64,000 nucleotides of DNA from Duganella sacchari. Its GTDB lineage: Bacteria; Pseudomonadota; Gammaproteobacteria; Burkholderiales; Burkholderiaceae_D. The notes beneath the pieces are model-generated. The model made no database searches and was not told the DNA's origin. It saw nothing but the letters and a program-made list of their open reading frames with translations. The stretch lies in the NCBI RefSeq assembly GCF_900143065.1, contig NZ_FRCX01000008.1, positions 248,001-312,000 of the forward strand. Reading direction: 5' to 3'. This document shows positions 5,783-14,562 of the stretch, one piece after another (the stretch's first letter is position 1; each line of letters opens with the position of its first letter). A program made the translations under genes and the position numbers.

Positions 5783-8151
5783 AACTCTCCTGTTGATTGT
5801 TTCAGGGTGCGTTCAAACAGCTGGTAGATGCGGCGGTATTCGTCGTACCACGCTTCCGGATGCACGAAGCCGTGGCGCTCCAGCGGATACGATGCCAGTT
5901 CCCAGTTGTCTTTTTTCAGCTCGATGAAGCGCTGGGCCATGCGCACCGAATCCTGGTAGAACACGTTGTCATCCACCATGCCGTGGGCGATCAGGATGTG
6001 GCCTTTGAGCTTGTCCGCATATTCAATCGGCGACGAGACTTTGTACGCTTCCGGGTCCAGCTCCGGCGAGTTCAGGATGTTGGCGGTGTATTCGTGGTTG
6101 TAGGTGGTCCAGTCGGTCACGGGACGCAGCGCCGCGCCAGCCTTGAACTGGTCCGGTGCGCGCAGCAGCGCCATGAAGGTCATGAAGCCGCCGTAGCTGC
6201 CGCCGTAGATGCCGACATTGGCGGCGTCGCCCTGGTGCTTGGCCACCATCCAGTTCAGGCCATCGACGTAGTCTTCCAGTTCCGGATGCCCCATCTGGCG
6301 GTAAATCGCGGTGCGCCAGTTGCGGCCATAGCCCAGCGAGGCGCGGTAGTCCATGTCCAGCACGATGTAGCCCTTCTGCACCAGCAGGTTGTGGAACATC
6401 TGCTCGCGGAAGTAGACCGGATAGCGCTTGGTCACGTTCTGCAGGTAGCCGGCGCCGTGCACGAACATCACGACCGGATATTTTTTACCCGCTTCCAGTG
6501 TGGCCGGGCGATACAGCTTGGCCCACACCGGATCGGCGCCGTGGGTCGATGGCACGGCGACGATTTCCGGCTGTATCCACTCGCGCGCCTTGAAGTCGGC
6601 GCTGCGGGTGTCGGTGAGCTGGGTGATGGCGCCGCCGCTGCTGCTGACGGTGCCGATCTGCGTCGGCATGTAGGCGGTGGAGTAGCGCACCAGCAGCTTG
6701 CGGCCGTCCGGCGACAGCGCGAAGCTTTCCACGCCGCCCAGCGCGGTCAGTTCTTTCAGCGCGCCGTCCTTGGTATTGGTGGAGCAGACTTCATACGTGC
6801 CTGGCAGTTTTGGGTTGCACATGAAGTAGGCGGTCTGGCCGTCCGACGACCAGGTGACGCTGGACTCTTCCCATTTGCCCGAGGTCAGCGCGCGCGCTTT
6901 GCCGTCGGCTGCCTGCAGATACAGGTGGGAGTAGCCGCTTTCTTCCGACTCGTACCACAGCGTGCTGTTGTCCGGCTGCCAGCCGAAGTCGTTGCCGCGG
7001 TTGTTGACCCAGGCGGCGTCGCTCAGGCGGTGCAGCGGTTTCAGTTTGGCGGCGGCCAGGTCGACGCCGGCGATCCAGCGGTCCTTGTTGTCGATGGCCT
7101 GGGCCATGACGGCGACGCGCTGGCCATTGGCGCTCCAGCGGATGGATTCTTCACGGCCTTCAAAACGCACGCCGCGATTGCCTTTCAGTGCATCGAGCTT
7201 TTGCGCGCTGCGCATGGCGGCCAGCGGGTCTTCCTTGATACCCGGCAGGTCGTCCAGCGACAGCTCGGTGACTTTGCGCGTGGCCACTTCCACCAGTTTC
7301 AGTTCATGCTTGAGCGGACCAGCTTCGCTCACGCGTTTGCGTTCGTCGTCGGTTTCTTCGTAGCCCGATTCGGTCACGTAGCGCGGCATTTTGCCGATGC
7401 GGCGCTTGTCGCCATCCTTGGTGGCCGTGACCACCAGCAGGTAGCGGCCGTCCGGCGACAGCGAGCTGGTTTCGATGGTGACCTTGTCGCCCAGGTAGAC
7501 CGGCAGTGGCGCGCGGGTGGCGTCGGCGGCGCGTTCGGCGTTGCGCTGGTCGCGCGTTTCATCCTTTTCCTGCTTGATGCGGGCCAGCGTGGACATCAGG
7601 CGCAGTTGCATGTCGCGGCGGAAGTCGGCGTCCGGCGCGGCATCGGGATCTTTGGCGGTGCGCAGCAGGGCCACGGGCGAGACCAGGCGCTCGGCGCGGC
7701 TCCAGCTGAACCAGTCGCTGCCGACGCGGAACTGCACGTGGTTACCGTCGGCCGCGTATTGGGCGTCGGCAGCGGCCGTGGTGCCGCGCACGATTTGCGT
7801 CAGGACGCCGGTTTTCAGGTCGCGTTCAAACAGGTCGCCGTTGCGCAGCAGGATGGCGCGCGTGCGTTCGCGGTTGTAGACCGGATCGGCGCTATCGAGG
7901 TTGGCCAGCTGCTTGTCGTCCACCTGCCTGGCGGCGGCGCCGGCGATCTGCCAGGTGTCGCGCACGGCGGAACCGCTGCGTTTCTGCTTGAAGTAGATCT
8001 GGCGGCTGTCCCAGCCCCACCATGCGGATTCCACGGGGTTGCCGATCCAGTCCGGATTGGCCATGGCCTGGTCGAGGGTGATGGGCGTTGGTGCGGCGTT
8101 GGCGACGCTGGCCGCGATGGCGGTCGCTAGGAATGGCAATACAAAACGCAT
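5779..8151 (-). CDS. exported S9 (dipeptidyl-peptidase IV-like) serine peptidase
   Basis: A 790-residue protein with an N-terminal signal peptide (residues 1-19), a beta-propeller of WD-like repeats (for example SPDGRYLLVV, WSANGQRVAV, WSSDGQTAYF, SPDGRKLLVR) and a C-terminal alpha/beta-hydrolase domain from about residue 540. The triad is intact: Ser652 in GGSYGG, Asp727 in HGMVDDNV and His760 in ERHGF. Such enzymes trim dipeptides or short peptides in the periplasm. The gene is 72 bp downstream of an MFS permease and overlaps the alpha-amylase start by 4 bp, suggesting a leftward MFS-peptidase-amylase operon. Confidence 0.93.
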   Translation of the reverse strand: MRFVLPFLATAIAASVANAAPTPITLDQAMANPDWIGNPVESAWWGWDSRQIYFKQKRSGSAVRDTWQIAGAAARQVDDKQLANLDSADPVYNRERTRAILLRNGDLFERDLKTGVLTQIVRGTTAAADAQYAADGNHVQFRVGSDWFSWSRAERLVSPVALLRTAKDPDAAPDADFRRDMQLRLMSTLARIKQEKDETRDQRNAERAADATRAPLPVYLGDKVTIETSSLSPDGRYLLVVTATKDGDKRRIGKMPRYVTESGYEETDDERKRVSEAGPLKHELKLVEVATRKVTELSLDDLPGIKEDPLAAMRSAQKLDALKGNRGVRFEGREESIRWSANGQRVAVMAQAIDNKDRWIAGVDLAAAKLKPLHRLSDAAWVNNRGNDFGWQPDNSTLWYESEESGYSHLYLQAADGKARALTSGKWEESSVTWSSDGQTAYFMCNPKLPGTYEVCSTNTKDGALKELTALGGVESFALSPDGRKLLVRYSTAYMPTQIGTVSSSGGAITQLTDTRSADFKAREWIQPEIVAVPSTHGADPVWAKLYRPATLEAGKKYPVVMFVHGAGYLQNVTKRYPVYFREQMFHNLLVQKGYIVLDMDYRASLGYGRNWRTAIYRQMGHPELEDYVDGLNWMVAKHQGDAANVGIYGGSYGGFMTFMALLRAPDQFKAGAALRPVTDWTTYNHEYTANILNSPELDPEAYKVSSPIEYADKLKGHILIAHGMVDDNVFYQDSVRMAQRFIELKKDNWELASYPLERHGFVHPEAWYDEYRRIYQLFERTLKQSTGEL

Positions 8152-8223
8152 CGGTAGTTTCGCTTGTAGATGGAGTGAACGGGAGCGCCGGATCGCGGCA
8201 CGTCCCAGATTCTAGCCCAAGCT

Positions 8224-9624
8224 TTAACTACGAGCCATCTTGTCGGTTTGGCCATGGCCGGCGCTCGGGCCGCCACGTCGTGGCGCGCGCCGCAGTGCCC
8301 ACAGCAGGATGGCGCCCGCCGCCAGGTACAGCACGATCAGCGTGGCCAGCATGGCAGCGCTGTCGCCCCAGCGCAGCATGCGTTCGCTGAGTGCCGGTCC
8401 GACGGCGCCGCCCAGCAAGCCAACGCTGCCCACCAGCGCGATGCCGGTGGCCGCGCGCTGGCGATTCAGCATGCCGGTGAGGATGGCGATCAGCAGCGGC
8501 GACGCGGAGGCGATGCCCAGCGACGCCAGCGTCAGGCCGGCCAGCGACCAGGTGAGGCCATTGTCTGCGGCGATGGCCATGCCCAGTCCTCCGGCGGCCA
8601 GCACCATGCAGGCGATGAAGTGGCCGCGCCGCTCGCGCCGGCGGTCCGAGTCGTAGCCGATGAGGACCATGCCGACGACGCCGGCCAGATTCGGAATCGC
8701 GGCCAGCAGGCCAAGCTGCATATGGCTGCCCGCGCCCCAGCGCTGCAGCAGCGTCGGTGACCAGAACACCAGCGCGTAGCTGGCCGCCATCAGCAGCAGG
8801 TTGGCCACGGCCAGCAGGGCGATGGACGGCTCGCGTAGCAGCGACCAGATGGTGCTGGCGGCGGATGGCGCTTCGGCAGGCTGCTGATGGTGCTGCAGCG
8901 CCGCAGCGTCATTGAGTGCTTCCTCATCGCGTTCCAGGTCCTGTTCTATCATCTGCTGTTCAAAGCAGGACAGCCAGGGCGCATCTTCCGGCTTGTCGTC
9001 CAGGTAGAAGTAGGCGACCACGCCCAGCAGCACCGCCGGCAGCCCTTGCATCAGCAGCAGCCATTGCCAGCCATCCAGCGGTCCCAGGCCGCGCATGTAC
9101 TGCAGCGTGGCGCCGCACAGCGGGCCGGCGACGACGCCAGCCAGCAGCGCCGCCGACGCAAACACCGCAATCACGCGCGCGCGCCGCGCCGAGGGATACC
9201 AGTAGGTCAGATACAGGATCACGCCGGGGAAGAAGCCCGCTTCAAACACGCCCAGTAAAAAGCGGATGATGTAGAACTCGACCGGTTCGCGCACGAAGGC
9301 GCTGGCGGCGGCGGTCACGCCCCAGCACAGCATGATCCGCAACAGGGTTTTGCGGGCGCCGATTTTTACCAGCAGCAGATTGCTGGGCAGCTCGAACAGG
9401 CAGTAGCCGATGAAGAACAGGCCGACGCCCCAGGCGTACACCTGTTCGCTGAAATCCAGGCTGGCGCCCATTTGCAGCTTGGCGTAGCTGACGTTGACGC
9501 GGTCCAGGTAGGCCACGCCGTAGCACAGCATGAGCAGCGGCAGCAGCCGCCAGCTGACTTTACGATAGATGGCGTCCATGCCGGCGGCGCCACGCAGATG
9601 AATGATCTTGGCGCCATGGTTCAT
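8224..9624 (-). CDS. MFS transporter, anion:cation symporter (ACS) type
   Basis: A 466-residue inner-membrane permease with about 12 hydrophobic segments and a long central cytoplasmic loop (residues ~205-255, acidic and Gln/Ala-rich). The first helix carries the ACS-subfamily pattern LLMLCYGVAYLDRVNVSYA; the GVFEAGFFPG and LTYWYPSARRAR stretches match the loop 4-5 signature of organic-anion importers such as tartrate, glucarate or hydroxyphenylacetate permeases. An internal ATG (9579) just before DAIYRKVSWRLLPL would give the more usual N-terminus. It is the first gene of a leftward cluster with an S9 peptidase and an alpha-amylase. The substrate is undetermined. Confidence 0.9.
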   Translation of the reverse strand: MNHGAKIIHLRGAAGMDAIYRKVSWRLLPLLMLCYGVAYLDRVNVSYAKLQMGASLDFSEQVYAWGVGLFFIGYCLFELPSNLLLVKIGARKTLLRIMLCWGVTAAASAFVREPVEFYIIRFLLGVFEAGFFPGVILYLTYWYPSARRARVIAVFASAALLAGVVAGPLCGATLQYMRGLGPLDGWQWLLLMQGLPAVLLGVVAYFYLDDKPEDAPWLSCFEQQMIEQDLERDEEALNDAAALQHHQQPAEAPSAASTIWSLLREPSIALLAVANLLLMAASYALVFWSPTLLQRWGAGSHMQLGLLAAIPNLAGVVGMVLIGYDSDRRRERRGHFIACMVLAAGGLGMAIAADNGLTWSLAGLTLASLGIASASPLLIAILTGMLNRQRAATGIALVGSVGLLGGAVGPALSERMLRWGDSAAMLATLIVLYLAAGAILLWALRRAPRRGGPSAGHGQTDKMARS

Positions 9625-9821
9625 GATGCGAGGGCCCTTTGTGCTATTTGTGTCACGGTGGCGAGATCGGTCTGCATATTGGCGATATTAGCTGCACGAT
9701 ATTGCATAAGCAAGCTTTAGAATCGTGCGCAATCTTTCAAAACAACAGTGCCAAAATCGGGTCCGCGTGATGCTGCATTGCGCACCAATCTGGCGCACTC
9801 TGACAGGTAAACAGGCTAACT

Positions 9822-11306
9822 ATGATCAAACGTATCGGATGGACAGTGGTGTTGATGGCGGCCGTGCTGGTGGCGGTGGTGGCGTGGCATACCTGGCGCC
9901 TGCCGTCGCGCCAGATCGATGTGAAACCAGTTGCATCCCTGGCGCTGGAACGCGACGCGGTGGCGGCGCGGCTGGCCGGGGCGCTGAAATTCCGCACCAT
10001 TTCCGAAGGCACGGCCGGCGATCCGCACGCGGAAGAATTCGAGCGCCTGCAGGCCTACCTGGCGCAAGCCTTCCCACGCTTGCATGCGACGCTGAAGCGT
10101 GAGCTGATCGGCCACAGCATGCTGTTCACCTGGCAGGGCAGCGACGCGGCGGCCCGGCCGATGCTGTGGGCGGCGCACCAGGATGTGGTGCCGATCGCGC
10201 CCGGCACCGAGAGCAGCTGGCAGCAGCCGCCGTTCGATGGCGTGGTCAAGGACGGTTTTGTCTGGGGCCGTGGTTCATGGGATGACAAGGGCAGCCTGGT
10301 GGCGCAGATGGAAGCCATTGAAACGCTGCTGGCCGCGGGCTATCAGCCGCGCGTCACCCTGTACCTGGCCTATGGCGCCGATGAGGAAATGGGCGGCGGC
10401 CAGGGCGCGGTGGAAATCGCCAAGCTGCTCAAGTCGCGCGGCGTGCATCTGGACTATGTGCTGGACGAGGGCATGCTGGTCACGGAGGGCATCATGAGCG
10501 GCATCAGCAAACCGGTGGCGCTGATTGGCGTCGCCGAGAAAGGCTATGCCAGCGTCAATCTGGCGGTCAGCATGGCGCCGGGCCACTCGTCGATGCCGCC
10601 GCAGAAAACCGCGATCGGCATGATGAGCGCGGCCCTGGCGGAGCTGGAGCGCAACCAGATGCCGGCCGAGATGACCGGCGTGGCGCGCGAGATGTTCGAC
10701 ACCATCGCGCCGGAAATGCAGGGCATGAACCGCGTGGTGCTGTCCAATCTGTGGCTGTTTGCGCCGGTAGTGCGCAAGCAGCTGGAACAATCGCCGGGCA
10801 CCAATGCCGTCATGCGTACCACCACCGCGCTGACGGTGGTGCATGCCGGCAACAAGGACAATGTGCTGCCGGGCCGCGCCGATGCGGTGGTGAATTTCCG
10901 CGTGCGTCCCGGCGATACGGTGGGCGGCGTCATGGAGCATGTGCGTCAGACCGTCGACAACGAGGCGGTGCATGCCACGCTGGATGGCGGTTCGTCGGAG
11001 CCGTCGCCGGTGTCGCCCGTGAATTCGGCGCAGTATGCGCTGATTAACCGCACCATCCGCGAGGTGTTCAGCGATGCGGTAGTGGCGCCCGGCGTGGTGA
11101 TCGGCGCCACTGATGCGCGCCATTACAAGGACGTGAGCGAGCATGTGTACCGCTTCTCGCCGGTACGCGCGGGCAAGGACGATCTGCCGCGTTTCCACGG
11201 CACCAACGAACGCCTTGGCGTGGACAACTACCTGGAAGCAGTGCGCTTTTACGTGCAGCTGGCTAAAAACGGCAGCGCGCCGAATCAGACCGGCGTCGCG
11301 CCATAG
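9822..11306 (+). CDS. membrane-anchored M20 carboxypeptidase (CPS1-like)
   Basis: A 494-residue zinc peptidase with an N-terminal transmembrane anchor (residues ~5-22) followed by the catalytic domain on the periplasmic side. Di-zinc residues are visible: His119 and Asp121 in AAHQDVVP, the bridging Asp154 in GSWDDKG, Glu188-Glu189 in GADEEMGGG, and the C-terminal histidine in PRFHGTNERL. The APGHSSMPP motif starts the lid domain. The architecture (anchor plus M20 with the YRFSPVRAG segment) matches the yeast carboxypeptidase S / PM20D1 branch, which hydrolyses C-terminal or N-acyl amino-acid bonds. Its last 22 bp overlap a convergent gene. Confidence 0.92.
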   Translation: MIKRIGWTVVLMAAVLVAVVAWHTWRLPSRQIDVKPVASLALERDAVAARLAGALKFRTISEGTAGDPHAEEFERLQAYLAQAFPRLHATLKRELIGHSMLFTWQGSDAAARPMLWAAHQDVVPIAPGTESSWQQPPFDGVVKDGFVWGRGSWDDKGSLVAQMEAIETLLAAGYQPRVTLYLAYGADEEMGGGQGAVEIAKLLKSRGVHLDYVLDEGMLVTEGIMSGISKPVALIGVAEKGYASVNLAVSMAPGHSSMPPQKTAIGMMSAALAELERNQMPAEMTGVAREMFDTIAPEMQGMNRVVLSNLWLFAPVVRKQLEQSPGTNAVMRTTTALTVVHAGNKDNVLPGRADAVVNFRVRPGDTVGGVMEHVRQTVDNEAVHATLDGGSSEPSPVSPVNSAQYALINRTIREVFSDAVVAPGVVIGATDARHYKDVSEHVYRFSPVRAGKDDLPRFHGTNERLGVDNYLEAVRFYVQLAKNGSAPNQTGVAP

Positions 11307-11848
11307 CCCATGTGGCCCTGGCGCGGCCGCAGTTCCGGCCGGGATGCCGCGTCGTCGTCATCCTGCGCCAGGAATTTGCTGCCGATCTCAAACCACTCTT
11401 CGCTGGAGATGACTTTCTGCGCCAGCGGCAGCAGTTCCTGCTCCTCCTTGTCGAGCCGTTTCAGCAGGTTCTGGCAATACAGGTCCACGGTCTTGCACAG
11501 GAACTTGCCTTGCGACGCGCTGCGGCGGGCGGCGCGGCGCAGGCAGCGGTAGACCGCGTTGAGCATGGCGCTACCGCGGCTGCTCAGGCACTCGAGGTCG
11601 TTCATGAGGGCGGTGCAATTGGAGTCGGCCGCACGCACGGCCGGCATCAGGCAGGCTTCCACCTTGCGCTGGTGGCGCGCTTCGGCAAAGCTGGCTAATT
11701 GTTTGAGCTGGGATTCAATGAACACAGGATCAATTTCCTGCGGACGGCGCGCAATCGACTGCACGTATTGCAGCAGACGCGAAATGAAGTGGCGTTCTTT
11801 TTTTTGTTCGATAGAAAGTGTCAACAAGACATAGGTGGCAGTAAGCAT
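11285..11848 (-). CDS. helical protein, possibly hemerythrin-like without iron ligands
   Basis: A 187-residue, almost all-helical protein. The end pattern RLDKEEQELLPLAQKVISSEEW resembles the last helix of hemerythrin HHE-domain proteins, where an E-E/H-x-x-L-x-P-x-A motif binds iron. Here the expected His residues are largely absent, so iron binding is doubtful. An Arg/Ala-rich helix with Cys residues (LRRAARRSASQGKF) lies in the middle and an acidic DDDD stretch near the C-terminus. The start at 11848 has a weak ribosome site. The last 22 bp overlap the 3' end of the M20 gene on the other strand. Function unknown; the hemerythrin link is an inference from one motif. Confidence 0.65.
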   Translation of the reverse strand: MLTATYVLLTLSIEQKKERHFISRLLQYVQSIARRPQEIDPVFIESQLKQLASFAEARHQRKVEACLMPAVRAADSNCTALMNDLECLSSRGSAMLNAVYRCLRRAARRSASQGKFLCKTVDLYCQNLLKRLDKEEQELLPLAQKVISSEEWFEIGSKFLAQDDDDAASRPELRPRQGHMGYGATPV

Positions 11849-12196
11849 AGCGTTTCCCGTATTTCGTGTGACTTCGGCTGCGCGGTGGTCGTCGCATAGG
11901 AGCCAACGCGGTCCGAGGTGAAGCTGCTACCTTAGCGCGCTCGGCAGGCTCATACAACACCGAGTTACAATTGTTCACAACTGGTTGTGAGGCAATACAA
12001 AGCGAAGCATTACCGGCGAGGAAAACGAATTGGGTACACGTCAAGCCGGCCCGCAACGTGTACTTTTTCACCTGGCTGAGTAAGCGATTATGCCTTTTTT
12101 CCTTGATTGAAAATACGCGATTTATTGCGTTTGCGAGAAAAAATTTCTATCGGCGACGGCGCAGGATAGCCACAGCATCAATACTGCGTTGCCGCA
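11849..12196. other. non-coding, AT-rich intergenic region
   Basis: About 350 bp between the helical protein and a palindromic repeat. It is AT-richer than the rest of the window (poly-T and poly-A runs near 12100-12150). The open frames across it are short, lack ribosome sites and run into the repeat. It presumably holds the promoter of the leftward gene starting at 11848; nothing else can be supported. Confidence 0.5.
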
Positions 12197-12262
12197 AGTT
12201 CGGGGTCAGTGCCGACATTCGGACATGAGCTCGTGTCCGAATGTCGGCACTGACCCCGAACT
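12197..12262. repeat. 66-bp near-perfect palindrome, same family as 4396-4489
   Basis: Two 33-nt arms (12197-12229 and 12230-12262) meet at a central GAGCTC with no loop and differ at one position (T at 12226 against an expected C, tolerated as G-U in RNA). Each arm holds GGGGTCAGT, a 9-nt variable part (GCCGACATT) and CGGACACGAGCTC. It ends 3 bp before the stop codon of the leftward SDR gene, the same placement at a gene's 3' end as the copy at 4396-4489. Confidence 0.93.
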
Positions 12263-12265
12263 GGG

Positions 12266-12976
12266 TTATGCGGCGCGTGGTGCGCCCAGGTAGAGGCTGC
12301 GCGGTGCAGCAAAGCCGGCTTTGACCTGGCGCGAGGTGTCGTCGGTCAGCACTTCATCCTGATTGGCTTCGAGCGCGGTGACGATGGCGTGGGCGATGTC
12401 GGCTGGCGCGGATTTGGGCGCCTCGATGCCGGCCGTCATGTCGGTGTCCATATAGCCCATGTGGGCGCCCAGCACGTGGGTGTTTTGCGCCGCCAGCTCG
12501 CCGCGCAGGCCGTTGGTGAGCGCCCACGCCGCCGCCTTGGAGGCGCTGTAGGTGCCGGTGCTTGGCAGGCTGGCCCAGCTCAGCGCGGACAGGATGTTGA
12601 TGATGGCGCCGCCGCCATTGCGGCCCAGTACGGGCGCAAACGCGTGGCTCAGCGCCAGCGGGGCGAAGAAGTTGACTTCCAGCTCGTTGCGGGCGGCGCT
12701 CAGCGCGTCTGCCGTGGTCACGCCGCTGCCAGTCGAGATGCCGGCGTTGTTAATCAGGATGTTCAGGTCGGGAATCGCCTGCACCGCGGCGGCAATGTCA
12801 GCGGCATTGGTGACGTCCAGCCGGATCGGCGTGACGCCGGCGATGTCCACCGTGGCCGGGTTGCGGGCAGCGGCGTACACCTTGCGCGCGCCGGCCGCGA
12901 CTGCGGCCTGCGCCAGCGCTTTGCCCAAACCACGGTTGGCGCCAGTAATGAGGACGACGGCATTGTTCAAGTTCAT
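12266..12976 (-). CDS. short-chain dehydrogenase/reductase (SDR)
   Basis: A 236-residue NAD(P)-dependent oxidoreductase of the classical SDR type. The nucleotide-binding TGANRGLGKA motif is at residues ~11-20, NNAG at about 76-79, the catalytic Ser in NILSALSWASLP, and YSASKAA supplies Tyr and Lys. Such enzymes reduce small carbonyls; the substrate is unknown. It lies directly downstream of a TetR repressor on the same strand, and the gap between them holds an exact 20-bp copy of the operator found before the repressor gene. This is strong evidence that the TetR protein controls this enzyme. Confidence 0.93.
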   Translation of the reverse strand: MNLNNAVVLITGANRGLGKALAQAAVAAGARKVYAAARNPATVDIAGVTPIRLDVTNAADIAAAVQAIPDLNILINNAGISTGSGVTTADALSAARNELEVNFFAPLALSHAFAPVLGRNGGGAIINILSALSWASLPSTGTYSASKAAAWALTNGLRGELAAQNTHVLGAHMGYMDTDMTAGIEAPKSAPADIAHAIVTALEANQDEVLTDDTSRQVKAGFAAPRSLYLGAPRAA

Positions 12977-13008
12977 GATGTTTCCTTTCAGAGTTAAGTA
13001 AAAACTAC

Positions 13009-13028
13009 AATATGACCGGTCGTCTTAA
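13009..13028. promoter_or_regulatory. TetR operator before the SDR gene
   Basis: The 20-bp sequence AATATGACCGGTCGTCTTAA, centred on the palindrome GACCGGTC, is identical to 13644-13663. It lies 33-52 bp upstream of the SDR start, where a bound repressor would block its promoter. Confidence 0.8.
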
Positions 13029-13058
13029 AACGGCCGAAAAAAAATCCGGCGCAATAAA

Positions 13059-13637
13059 TCAGCGTAACAAATGCTGTAATACCACTTGGGCGAAGCGTTC
13101 CAGCGGCGCAATGCTGTGGTCAGCCTTGGCGCGCAGCACGGCGCCTTGCCACGCATCCGTTACAAAGCCGGCCAGTGTGGCGGCCGGCAGGGTATTGCTG
13201 ATGTTGCCGTCCTGCTGGCCCTGCGCAATCACGTCCGCCATCAGCGCGGTGGATGCAGCATAGTTTTCCTGCATGGCGGCACGCATGGCCGGGATCTGGT
13301 TGGACAGCTCGGCGCTGAAATTGCCCATCAGGCAGCCGAAGTTATAGTCGTTGACCGTGTTGGCAGCGATCATGCGGGCATAAAACTGCTGTATCCGTGC
13401 CAGCGGCGGCAGCGTACTGTCGCTCAGGATGGCGGCGATCTGGGCCGCACCTTCCACATAACGCTGCAATACTTCCAGCCCCAGCGCTTCCTTGCTGGTG
13501 AAGTGGTTGTAGAACGAGCCCTTCGGTACACCGGCAGCGTCGGTAATGTCCTGGACGCTGGTGGCGTTGAACCCTTTGCTGTGCAGCAGGTTCAAGCTGG
13601 TGCTGACGATTTGCTCTTTGACGTTTGCTTTAGCCAT
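13059..13637 (-). CDS. TetR-family transcriptional repressor
   Basis: A 192-residue repressor. Residues ~8-55 form the TetR helix-turn-helix: SLNLLHSKGFNATSVQDITD followed by AAGVPKGSFYNHFTSKEALG. The C-terminal ligand domain contains FGCLMGNFSAEL, typical of the branch whose members sense electrophiles or toxic small molecules. The ATG at 13637 is chosen because the family begins with a short Lys-rich lead-in (MAKANVKEQI). An operator copy starts 7 bp upstream, indicating autorepression, and an identical copy precedes the downstream SDR gene. The reading frame is open far upstream, but that part is antisense to another gene. Confidence 0.93.
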   Translation of the reverse strand: MAKANVKEQIVSTSLNLLHSKGFNATSVQDITDAAGVPKGSFYNHFTSKEALGLEVLQRYVEGAAQIAAILSDSTLPPLARIQQFYARMIAANTVNDYNFGCLMGNFSAELSNQIPAMRAAMQENYAASTALMADVIAQGQQDGNISNTLPAATLAGFVTDAWQGAVLRAKADHSIAPLERFAQVVLQHLLR

Positions 13638-13643
13638 GACGTA

Positions 13644-13663
13644 AATATGACCGGTCGTCTTAA
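13644..13663. promoter_or_regulatory. TetR operator before the repressor gene
   Basis: An exact 20-bp copy of the sequence at 13009-13028, with the same GACCGGTC core. It begins 7 bp upstream of the repressor ATG, over the expected ribosome-binding region, and 68 bp upstream of the divergent gene at 13731, so repression could reach both directions. Confidence 0.8.
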
Positions 13664-13730
13664 TTAAGTCAAGAACTTTTTGCGGCAGCGCGATAAGATG
13701 GTTGTTATCAACTTTGAAAGGAGGTCTGCC

Positions 13731-14462
13731 GTGCGCCAACTGCCAACGCTGCTGATGTCGCTGCTGCTGGGTTTTCCGTTGTTGACCCAGGCTGCGCCGC
13801 TGGAAGTGAAAATGTGTATTTTCGATCATCCGTTCCCGCCGATGACCAATCCGGACGGCTCTGGCCAGGCGCAGGACGTGTTGCGCCGTGCATCGAAACT
13901 GCAACCGGTGGTGATTCAGAATATCGTGGCGCCGCGCTTCCAGTGCATGGAGCAGCTGCGTACCGGCCAGGTGGACGCCATGCTGGCCGCGTTCATTGAA
14001 GACCGTACCTCCTACAGTGCGTTTCCGATGAAGGGATCGCAGCCCGACGCCAGCCGCGCCGTGGGCGATATCAACTTTAGCGTGTCGCGTCGGCGCGGCG
14101 GCGGCGTCGACTGGGATGGCAAGCAGTTCATCAACCTGGGCCAGCAGCCGGTGGGCACGCAGCCGGGCTTGCTGCATGTGTCGCTGCTGCGCCAGCTCAA
14201 TGTGGTGATCGACGACAGCGCCAGCAGTCCGGAACAGGCATTTGCCATGCTGGCGCAGAACCGCGTGGCGGCGGTGGTCACGCAGCAGGGCGAGGGCGAG
14301 CAGATCATCGCCCGCAAATACAAGGGCGAACTGGAGATGCTGCCCACACCGCTGATCGCCACGCCGATGTACCTGATCGTCAATAAAATCTTCTACAACA
14401 AGAACCAGGCCCAGATCGACAGCTACTGGGATGCGATACGCCAGGTCCGCAATGGCAGGTAG
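13731..14462 (+). CDS. periplasmic solute-binding-like protein (SBP family 3 type)
   Basis: A 243-residue exported protein. The GTG at 13731 is chosen because AAAGGAGG lies 5-6 bp before it; an upstream ATG in frame would spoil the signal peptide. Residues 1-21 form a signal peptide ending LLTQA. The rest has the two-lobe layout of amino-acid-binding proteins: an N-terminal strand (LEVKMCIFDHPFPPM), a middle QLRTGQVDAMLAAF segment with the variant AAF for the usual ligand-gating motif, and a C-terminal dimer of helices. No transporter genes are adjacent, so it may serve as an orphan sensor or scavenger. It diverges from the TetR gene and shares its control region. Confidence 0.82.
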   Translation: MRQLPTLLMSLLLGFPLLTQAAPLEVKMCIFDHPFPPMTNPDGSGQAQDVLRRASKLQPVVIQNIVAPRFQCMEQLRTGQVDAMLAAFIEDRTSYSAFPMKGSQPDASRAVGDINFSVSRRRGGGVDWDGKQFINLGQQPVGTQPGLLHVSLLRQLNVVIDDSASSPEQAFAMLAQNRVAAVVTQQGEGEQIIARKYKGELEMLPTPLIATPMYLIVNKIFYNKNQAQIDSYWDAIRQVRNGR

Positions 14463-14562
14463 CAGAACGTAACAGACCTACGCCCTTGTTCCGCTCTCTT
14501 GGTATGATGCACGGCACCCGGCCACAAGCCGGTATTTTTCTAATAACATCGGAGAGCACCGA

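Noticed and set aside
11971..12228. An 85-codon rightward frame in the AT-rich gap
   Set aside because: No ribosome site and it runs into the palindromic repeat; composition is not protein-like.
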